Assembly: GCA_032629725.1 (NCBI GenBank)
Contig: JAFEVB010000015.1
Location: 62,001-126,000, forward strand
From: Gremmenia infestans
Lineage: Eukaryota; Ascomycota; Leotiomycetes; Helotiales; Hamatocanthoscyphaceae
Direction: 5' to 3'
Length of the DNA stretch: 64,000 bases
The translations under genes were made by a program, and so were the position numbers. Under the pieces are notes generated by a model. That model was not told where the DNA came from, did not search any database, and was given only the letters and a program-made list of their open reading frames with translations. Each line of letters opens with the position of its first letter. The first letter of the stretch is position 1. Positions 11,867-19,372 of this stretch are shown piece by piece.

Positions 11867-12090
11867 TATCGCTGTTGCCTCGATGGATGAGGACTTGGGA
11901 TAAGAATGTATCGCTGTTGCCCCAAATAAGTGAGGACTTGTGCCTTAATAGAAAGGACTTTGGATAAGAATATATCGCTGTTGCCTCAAATGAGTGAGGA
12001 CTTGTGCCCTAATGAGAGGGACTTTTGCCTTGGGTGAGAAGGGCTTTGGATAAGAATGAATCGCTGGTGCCTCGAAAAAGAGGGCTTGGA
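11867..12090 (+). repeat. Nested 22-bp minisatellite with stepwise longer repeats
   Basis: TATCGCTGTTGCC-type starts occur at 11867, 11909, 11973 and 12059 (the last degenerate). The spacings are about 42, 64 and 86, that is two, three and four copies of a roughly 22-base module of the form TGAGGACTTGTGCCCTAATG. Each block ends in GGATAAGAAT. The array looks like ladder-wise slippage or unequal exchange. Confidence 0.75.
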
Positions 12091-12173
12091 ACAAGGAAAA
12101 TTGCTCAATCAATATCGCATGTCGATTCGTCCGAAATGCCCCCGTAGAGGTCTTGGGTTTGGGAAGGTGACCT

Positions 12174-12642
12174 TCAGGATGAGCGATAGGCTGGCTTAAG
12201 ATCAGGATAAGCTCCGGGATTGTTTGCTCTGTATCTCCTTTCGGCGGCCTTATATGCAGCTTCAGCTTCGAAAAGAGCTTTGACCGTAAGCTTTGCCTTC
12301 CGGCGCACGTCGCTCAATTCCGTTGCGGACCGAAACATCGTCATGTACCCGGGAGGAAACTCATGATTAGGGCCATCACTAGATCACGGAGTTAATTATT
12401 TTCTCTTCAAGAGTGTTTTGAGAGTAGGAGAAGAGTAAGAAGTATGTGAGGAGTAGTGGGGGTACAGAAGACAAAACATGATAGAAGGGGGTAGGGTAAA
12501 ATCAAAGAGCCAGTTAGACTTACGAGGGGGGTGACGATGATTCTGGTGTTGGGCTTCGGGTATAGACGCGGGGAGGCTCGACGTAAACGTCGGCTTCGTT
12601 GCCGCAGCTGAGGAGGCGTCGGATGAAACCTCTGAATCCCAT
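12174..12642 (-). CDS. Small orphan protein, two exons
   Basis: Exon 1 (12642-12524) starts MGFRGFIRRLLSCGNEADVY and continues into a Pro/Ser-rich linker. A GTAAGT donor and a TCTAG acceptor remove a 145-base intron (12379-12523). Exon 2 (12378-12174) continues in frame through FPPGYMTMFRSATELSDVRR and an Ala/Lys/Glu-rich helix to TGA, giving 107 residues. No family is recognised. The N terminus has a basic amphipathic look with an early Cys. The frame, splice sites and a TATAAA-type box at about 12834-12839 (minus) are all consistent with a live gene, although it sits inside repeat-rich relic DNA. Its leader contains the CA/GT microsatellite. A chance model cannot be excluded. Confidence 0.55.
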
Positions 12643-12666
12643 TGTTGAGGATTATTGCGAGATGTT

Positions 12667-12731
12667 TTGTGTGAGTGTGTGTGTGTGTGTGTGTGTTTGT
12701 GTGTGTGTTTGTGTGTGTTTGTGTGTGTTTG
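12667..12731 (+). repeat. (GT)n microsatellite
   Basis: Almost uninterrupted GT repeats with occasional GTTT steps. In the minus-strand sense this is a CA-rich segment of the leader of the small gene at 12174-12642. Confidence 0.9.
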
Positions 12732-13155
12732 ATTGTTTTGGTTGGCAAAGTTGAATCAAAATTGTTGTTGGAAGCTTTCTGGGTGAAAAGAAAGAAGGAA
12801 AAAATCTTACCACCGAGGAGGGCAGAGGTCCCTTTATACCTCTCCCTGAAGGCTAGGACTCTAGCTGGAGACTCACTGTGTAAGTATTTATGATGGCATG
12901 ATAATACTAGCTTACCACTCAAATCATTGTAGTTATCGCATCTTTTGGTGTTTTGTTTTGATTCTGGTGGTTCGGCATTTTAGCGAGGCTAAAAGGGGGG
13001 GCGGTCGGGGACTAGTCGCTCCGGACCGGTCGCGCCTCCAACCTTGAATCAGCCCTACCAGATCTGGTGCGAGTAGCTTTTCATCGGATCGCTCCTGCTA
13101 TACAGACCAACCATTGGGGTATATAAACAAGGTAACTATCGCCTACTAATCCTCC

Positions 13156-13690
13156 GCTAATGCAGCCACTTTATCGCAACTAATTTAACGCTTCGTAATA
13201 AAATCCAGTAGCTTATTATTACATCGGTCCTACTATCCAGATCAGCCACTAAAGTAGAACCTAAAGTACGCTATATGACCAACCTCCCCTCTCCCAGCCC
13301 CCTCTCCCTCTAATCTCCCGCTAATACAGACATTTTATCGCAACTAGTTTAATACTTTATAACTTGATCTAGTAGTTTATTATTACATCGCTCCTACTAT
13401 CAAGATCGGCCACCAAATTAAATCCTAAAGTACGCTATATAACCAGCCCCCCCTCCCTCTAATCCTCTTCTAATGCAGACGTTTTATCGCAACTATTATT
13501 ACATCACTCCTATAGTACTATCTAGATCGGCCACCAAGGTAAAACCTGAACTACGCTATTTAACCAGCCCCCCTCTAATGCCCTGCTAATGCAGATATTT
13601 ATCGCAACTATTATTATATCACTCCTACTATCTAGATCGGCCACTAAGGTAAAACCTGAAGTATGCTATTTAACCAGCCCCCAGCCCCCC
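13156..13690 (+). repeat. Satellite-like tandem array, four copies of decreasing length
   Basis: Units begin CTAATGCAG or CTAATACAG followed by TTTATCGCAACTA at about 13157, 13321, 13470 and 13585. Each contains TATTATTACATC, CCTACTATC, AGATC(A/G)GCCAC and ACGCTAT, and ends in a C-rich ACCAGCCCCCC tract. Successive lengths are about 164, 149, 114 and 105. The array ends in a long poly-C run near 13684-13697. It separates the two ERG6-like pieces. Confidence 0.8.
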
Positions 13691-13859
13691 CCCCGCCACC
13701 TTAATCCCTAAGATTTCTTATACTCGAAAATCTAAGCGCAAATAATGTTACTGTTCGCAAGTTACTAAATAATTCGCTGGCTTGCCATACCTTCCTTGGG
13801 CGGTAGTTGACCTTGAATCGTGCCCTGCGGAAAGACTTGGTGAAGCCCGTACCATTCCA

Positions 13860-14084
13860 ACCCGCAAATGGCACTAAAAGATTTCGGGATCATCCAACTA
13901 AGTCGCACCTTCAGTTTGAGTTGTGTTAATCGTATCCATCCAAATTTCATAGGTCTGGAGCGAATTTGCTTGTGTCCTGGACGCATAGCAAGGGCGGCCG
14001 CATGTTTAGAGATTGCGGTTACAAGCTTGGTAGAAGGGGGGCAGACGGGTATCTTTCACCCATGATTCTGATGGTGGGTAAAAA
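13860..14084 (+). pseudogene. Sterol methyltransferase-like (ERG6/SMT) relic, C-terminal piece
   Basis: Plus-strand reading gives ALKDFGI near 13870, then FIGLERI and ACLEIAVTSLVEGGQTGIF (about 13945-14060). This matches the C-terminal part of ERG6-type sterol methyltransferases, including the usual LVEGG..GIF element near the end. The frame breaks just after GIFHP; in the next frame the ending M-I-L-M-V-G-K-K continues to about 14083. The middle of the C-terminal domain is missing. This piece is in the same orientation as the SAM-domain piece at 10021-10330, so the two are probably one ancestral gene split by about 3.5 kb of repeat-rich DNA. Confidence 0.65.
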
Positions 14085-14149
14085 AGGGGGGGGCTTATTA
14101 GTTTGAACTTAGCGAGGGTTAGCGTCCTTTGTGTTGTGCCCTCCCCGTT

Positions 14150-14181
14150 CATTCGTGAATCCACGCTAAGATTCACGAATG
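14150..14181. repeat. Perfect 11-bp inverted repeat
   Basis: CATTCGTGAAT (14150-14160) and ATTCACGAATG (14171-14181) are exact reverse complements separated by 10 bases, immediately before a 17-bp tandem repeat. Confidence 0.85.
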
Positions 14182-14240
14182 AACTAGATACACCAATGAA
14201 CTGGGTTCACGTATGAACTAGATTCACCATTGAACTAGAA
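14173..14240 (+). repeat. 17-bp tandem repeat, four units
   Basis: Four consecutive 17-base units (TCACGAATGAACTAGAT, ACACCAATGAACTGGGT, TCACGTATGAACTAGAT, TCACCATTGAACTAGAA) occupy 14173-14240. The last unit overlaps the premature end of the MFS gene on the other strand. Confidence 0.85.
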
Positions 14241-15108
14241 ATGCTAGGATAGAAATCAAAGTGGCCCCCCCAATGGGGACGTTGCTGTACACAGTTTTAG
14301 GAGCTAAGCACGGGTTTCCTGACAATGGTAGGGAACTTACATCCGGAAACACCACCTCCAGGAAACGTGGTCTGTGACTGTGCCCCCAAGGACAAGCCCT
14401 ATACACACACTGATACCAAAGTTCCCTACAAGGAATCCAAGATGCACATGCCGCTTCTCTATAACAACAGTATATGCAACGATTCCCAAAGCTCCTTGGA
14501 AATGTCCTGCAGCACCAACGCCGGAAATAGCACGTCCAATGATGAAAGTTAGCCAGTTTGGAGCCGTTGCACATATTATAGAACCCACTAGGGGGTATTT
14601 GCTTGAGCTTCCACAAGTGGTAGTGAGCAGAGATTATTTCTCACCTTCAAACACCCCAATTGAAAATAAATATACCATCTTGACATTGAAGAGCTTATAG
14701 AGTGCCCCAAAAGTTGGCTGAAGCGCAGTGACTCCCAAAAGGTATGCACTGGCATACCAAGAAATGTCATTCCTCGACTGTCAGTATTCGACGATCACCA
14801 GAGTTTGAGCAAATCACTTACAAGGTGTGAAAGTCTGTTGTGACCCTCGGGACCACAACTGCAATGATGGAAACATCAAGTGCAACAAGAAATGTGCCCC
14901 AAAAAAGTGAAGTTGATATGATAAAAAACTTCCATCCGTGGACAAAACGATCGATCACAGTATCCTCCATGTTGGAGGCAGGGAAATAATTTTGGGGTAG
15001 TTCAAACATTTCCAGTACATTACAGCGAGCAGAAGAAATTTCAGAGCGCGTTCCCTCCTCACCGAGCGAGCTTTTCCGTAGTGTTAGAATCTGAAAATGA
15101 GGACGCAA
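14224..15108 (-). pseudogene. MFS multidrug-type transporter, truncated after about six helices
   Basis: Four exons (15108-14822, 14772-14645, 14587-14341, 14284-14224) join in frame through GT-AG introns into 240 codons. Motifs fit fungal DHA14/aflatoxin-efflux-like MFS pumps: WKFFIISTSLFWGTFLVALD in TM1, ISWYASAYLL, ALQPTFGALYKLFNV, then GRAISGVGAAGHFQGALGI, a VLGG segment and SWRWCF. Family members have about 550 residues and 12-14 helices; this one stops at TGA 14224-14226 inside a 17-bp tandem repeat, so the C-terminal half is missing. No internal stop was seen in the surviving exons, which suggests recent truncation. It is convergent with the ERG6-like C-terminal piece and was probably the exporter of the lost pathway. 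Confidence 0.8.
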
Positions 15109-15346
15109 TTGTTGGTGGTAAGCCGTCAGGTAACTGTTCCAGTAGCAAAGCTACGCTGAGAACGTCGAAATCGAATGGCAATGGATTCTACTACTTTTGG
15201 TCCAGCACAATGCCAAAATTGCCAATTTACCTCAGGCCAGTAAGACACTACTAGCTACCTTCGGGAGAGGGGAGGGGGAAAGACTACAAATCTTGAAAGA
15301 TAATATTGTCAGCTTGCCTATTACTTAGGCACGAGGTTTGTGAAAG

Positions 15347-15680
15347 ACGTACTTTTGGACAACTAACAGCAGCACTCGCCCATTGTGCTTCGTTGGCCTC
15401 AAATTTAGGGTAAGTGCCTGTACAACCCCATGAATGGGATTTTGAGAACGGGCCCTGTAATGGATCCCTGCCTGGTCAAGTACATAATTATTGCAGTGTT
15501 AGCATTAGTGTTTCTAAGCGTTCGGTTTGGCGTAGTGAATAGTATACCTTGATCATAGGCTATGAGGATGACCAGTATTGTGGCCACAGCTTGTTGCTCA
15601 GTGACCTAACGTAAGAGAGCATTTGATGTGAAAGGCGAGTCGGCGACGGCCACCGCACTGCCGTTTGTGAAAGTATCCAT
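15347..15680 (-). pseudogene. CYP61/ERG5-like (sterol C-22 desaturase) relic, N-terminal part
   Basis: The minus strand reads an N-terminal membrane anchor ending ATILVILIAYDQ, an intron with GTATAC donor and ACCAG acceptor, then GSITGPVLKIPFMG, and in another frame YPKFEANEAQWASAAVSC. These correspond in order to the start of ERG5/CYP61 proteins (anchor, AGP..K.PF.GP, PKFE, QW.SG..SC). Defects: a TAG at 15606-15608 before the anchor and a frame break between the PFMG and PKFE segments. The sequence ends before the substrate-recognition and heme regions. It lies just upstream of the MFS relic in the same orientation. Family role: 22(23)-desaturation of ergosterol precursors. Confidence 0.72.
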
Positions 15681-16375
15681 TGCTCTTCGACAATGATGTT
15701 GATTGCAATCCGGAATTCGATGGTTTATTTGGAAGTTAATGGGCATGGGACTCACAAAAGGTGTTTTGTAGACATTCACAGACCTCAACTGGGAATTACA
15801 GAGTCATTCTCCTGTGGTCCTGCATTGATGCTGTCCTACCTGCCTGCTGTGCTTGGACGAAAAGGGACTAAACTCCGGATTTCTCAGCGCAGGGGTGATG
15901 GCCTCTTATATTCTCGGAAACTGGTTTGATGGTTATAATTAGGAGCATGAAATCATATAAGTGTTTGCTGGACGTTTAGCGCCAGTTTAATTTTGTCGAG
16001 CGAAATCTGAATCGAGGTCATAATAGATTCGCGAAGACCAGCAACCGCTATAATAAGTAAGCTCAACCCCTGTTCTCGCCTAAATGAGTAAACAGAAAAC
16101 GAAGTAAAACCAACAGCCGACTAACATGCTTTGAAAATGAGAGACCAAAATAACGAAATACATATATCTGATACTTCACACTGCGGCTAATCAAAATAGC
16201 ACCATTGTGGCTTTGTGGGAAGCAATCAGCGTTCAATTTGATAGAGTAATAGAATGCACTATCCAAGCCTTCATGTCAGCTCAAGCCAACCTTCCTAAAT
16301 TGATACAACCCCTTCGCAAGGCATCTCAAGACCTTCAAGGCTCCATCAACCTGACGAGAGCATCTCGTCTCACCA
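15681..16375. other. Intergenic with a possible sterol reductase scrap
   Basis: No intact gene. The plus strand at about 15855-15930 reads LNSGFLSAGVMASYILGNWF, preceded in another frame by YLPAVLGRKGTKL. Together these are reminiscent of the region before TM4 in ERG24-type sterol C-14 reductases. The match is short and frame-broken and is only suggestive. Nothing else is recognisable up to 16375. Confidence 0.3.
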
Positions 16376-17361
16376 TTAAATCCCTCTACCATGATCTTGG
16401 TGATCTCCGCTCTTCAATCTCGCGGCCTCCTTAGCCTGGCGCAAATCCTCCGCACAAGTCTTCACCAGCCCCTGAATCAACTTGTTTAATGGCCGAAGCT
16501 CCAATACATGCTCGTACATCATCAGGGTCTGGCTGAGGCACATGATACGCTGGTCGTTCTTCTTGCAGCGGACCTGATGTTCCGCAGCTGCGCGGCGGAA
16601 TTCGTTGGTCGAGAAGCCGGCAGTGTCCATGAACTTGACAATGATGTCGGCAGCCAAGGCGTATTTGCCCACTGTACCATTTTAGTCTAATGTATTATGC
16701 AAAGAAAGGATATCCCAAAGAGAACGAGCAGCTAGGACTGAGAAGCAGCGCAGCAAAGGAAAGACCAAAGAGCAATTTAGCTTACTGTAGACGGCGCTGT
16801 GTGCAGTTCCCATTGCCGAGAGCATAGACTTGGTGACTTCTTCATCGACAACGTGAGGCATCTTTTCCATTTGCGTGGCAATGATGCTGGTAGCCAAGGC
16901 GTATTTTGACATGTTTATGGCGCGGCAGGCAGCTCCCATTGCTGCAATTACATCCTTGGTGGCTGCTTCGTCGACGAACCGGCGGTTCGATTTCATAGGG
17001 ACTTGAGCCTTGTCGATAACGGTGTCGAGAACGTTTTCAGCTAGGCCATATTTTCCCACTACAAGCTGTTAGTTGCTATATATCTGTTGGGAAGTTATTT
17101 GGAGTTGAGAATATTTCCGTGTCTCAAAAACTCCACGATCTTTGCAGCTAAAAAAGAAAAGGAAATGGAATGGAGTCAGGAGAGCTGCGTACTGTCAATG
17201 GCGCCAAGGGCGGCTTTCATTGCTGAGAGCATCGACTTGGTGGCTTGTTCGTCCACGAGGCGTGCATTAGCATTGTGGGCCTTTTCGTCGACGCTGGGTG
17301 AATTGACTTTGGCCTCTGGTGCTGGGATGGAGCTATTCCGGGATGATTGAGAGTTACCCAT
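16376..17361 (-). CDS. Repeat protein with about 42-residue MGKYALA/VDE-ATK units and N-myristoylation-type start
   Basis: Three exons (17361-17193, 17058-16786, 16671-16376) splice in frame, both introns in phase 1, to 245 residues. The N terminus MGNSQSSRNSS fits an N-myristoylation signal (Gly2, Ser6). The body holds three similar units: VDEQATKSMLSAMKAALGAI, then M-G-K-Y-G-L-A; VDEAATKDVIAAMGAACRAI, then M-S-K-Y-A-L-A; VDEEVTKSMLSAMGTAHSAV, then M-G-K-Y-A-L-A. The C-terminal part is a Lys/Arg/Glu-rich helix. Introns interrupt units 1 and 3 at the identical point, before the Met of MGKY, and unit 2 lacks it, so repeats grew by exon duplication with one intron lost. No family is recognised; membrane-tethered alpha-solenoid-like architecture is inference. 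No stop or frame break was seen, unlike the adjacent relics. Confidence 0.75.
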
Positions 17362-18304
17362 TGTGCGTGATATTTCTCAGTCGATAATTGGGTAGCCGGA
17401 TTTTTGGGGGCTAAAGAGATTTTTGATCTCCAAATACAGCTCTGCGTTGTGAAGTAGAGTTTAAAGAAAGGCATGGAATTCAGCATCTGTACTGGTACGG
17501 AAAAGCTTTTGCCGTGGTAGGAATTTCAGGGACGTATTCAATCCATTTTCATTAAACCTGGCTGCCATTCACCAATCTTCTCGTACTCTATAGATAGCGA
17601 TCAACGAGACTGAGTATATACTAAGCATTTGGTAAGGAGAACCAGGTAAACAGTAGTAGTAGGCATATGTTGCTCCAATTAAGCAATTACGGCACTTGAA
17701 TAGATAGGGGTGTGACTTGTATGCTAAGACAAGCTCAAGGAGATCATATAATCCCTGAGTCATAGTTTTGTTAAGCCCCGTCCTAGCAGAGACAAACGAT
17801 GGTATCTCATAGTAGCGTAAGAGAGGAAAGGCTTTCGCGAAGCACATCCTTTTTAAGACGCCTTATAACTTAATGCGCCTTTGAGTTTCCTACCTATGCA
17901 TTCATTATAAATGTACTTAGAGTTTGATATCAATCCCTAGCGTGGATGATGCAACCTTTCCATATTTGGCAATTCACAGACGGCAAAACTAGGGAGATAT
18001 ATCTTCATCTGAACATTTGAGCTTCTGCTTAAACCTTATTTCGACGACCATCTTGGTGCGATGTGCAACAAAGATCTGGAATATACTTGCCTATCTAGGT
18101 ACCTAGCCAGCGGTGAATTGTGGGGGTATGGTCGGCGGCGGGAGGTGGAAGTTGTAGGGGGGTGGTGAATTGTTGGTTGTTTATAAGCAAGCACGAAGGT
18201 AAGTTTGCTTTGCAGACTTCGGAATTAAATTATCAAATAAAGTTGAAGCAATTAATTATACGACCAAGCGCCACATACAACTTTGTTTAATGCAGACCAA
18301 ATAT
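17362..18304. other. Intergenic
   Basis: No supported gene. A 92-codon minus-strand frame at 17569-17847 has no recognisable motif or splice context. The sequence is moderately AT-rich near 18180-18300. Confidence 0.5.
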
Positions 18305-19372
18305 TCACTTCTCGATAACATGTTTGCCGTCTTTTGCGTTTACAAGTAGACTCAGCATATCGGGCCTCGAATACTGTCCCACAGGATCGAGCAAAGCTTT
18401 CGAAAAATCGATGTCTGATAACACAACATCGGCCTGCAGAATTCCCTCTTCATCAGGAGCTAGTGCTTCGACAAGTTCCTTGCCATCAGGACCTTAAATC
18501 ATAGAAAAGCCTTCGGCAGCCTATCGAGCACCACGTTAGCGGTTGGAAACGGAAAACGGCCCTTGCAGCTCACCTTGTCCGTGACACCCAACTCGCGCAA
18601 ATGCATGGAATCCAAGTTCTCTTCCTTCACAACCTGCGTACTGACAATAACAAAACACTGCCCTTCCAGCGCCATAAACCGACTCGCCAGCAAACTCGCC
18701 GTCGGACTTCCCTGATAAATCCAATCATTTCCCTTCGGCACCTCAAAGAACGCCGGCCAGGACGCAACATGGATCTGCTCGCCCAGCGAATACTGGTAAT
18801 ACCTAAGCAGAGGCTGGTAGTGCTCGAAACAGCACAGTGCCCCGACTTTCCCAAACGGTGTATCGACGACTGTTTTCAACGAGGCGGGAACATAGCCGTC
18901 GCCCCAAATCGTGCGCTCGACGTGCGTGGGCTTTATCTTGCGGCGATGAGATACGATGATGCCATCTGGGGAAATGGACGATTGTGCCATATAGATGCTA
19001 CCACCGTCCCTCTCGCTGTATCCCAGCACCACGAATCCCCGCTGCTTTTACTGCTGCGAGGATGGAAGCCATTTCGGGAGAGGAGCGTGAGAGCGAGTTG
19101 GCCATGTATGTGTGTGCCATTTGTAGGTTTTGGGGCACGCTTTGCGTCCAGATGTTCCTTAGAGACTTTGTTATGTTTGAACGTTGGGAGGGGGAGGGAG
19201 AGGGGATGAAACACCATGGGTAGCCTGGGATCCAGACTTCGGGAAAGCCGAGGACGTTGATGCCTTTTTGGCCTGCGTCTGCGATGATTTTGATAGTCTT
19301 TTGGACCGTTACTTGGAGGTCGAGCCAGACTTGCTCGGCTTGGATAGCACCCAGACGGATGCTTTTGGACAT
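18305..19372 (-). pseudogene. Nitrilase / cyanide hydratase family enzyme, frameshifted with premature stop
   Basis: Starts MSKSIRLGAIQAEQVWLD and carries the full nitrilase triad context: Glu in FPEVWIPGYPW, Lys in RRKIKPTHVER and Cys in ALCCFEHYQPLLRY. An intron at 18521-18573 (GTGAGC donor, CTAACG branch) leads to the C-terminal GPDGKELVEALAPDEEGILQ and VGQYSRPDMLSLLVN segments, ending at TGA 18305-18307. Two defects: the frame slips near 19033 (two bases missing between AAGI and VVLGYSERDGG), and a TAA at 18494-18496 replaces the residue before GPDG. Otherwise the length (about 340 codons) and motifs are complete, so inactivation looks recent. Family enzymes hydrolyse nitriles to acids or hydrate cyanide. 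Recheck the reads before calling it dead. Confidence 0.85.

Noticed and set aside
12407..12922. 171-codon minus-strand frame with a long His-Thr repeat
   Set aside because: It is the translation of the CA microsatellite plus intron and leader; the spliced model at 12174-12642 explains the coding part.
18601..19209. 202-codon plus-strand frame
   Set aside because: Antisense of the nitrilase relic, whose motifs are on the minus strand.
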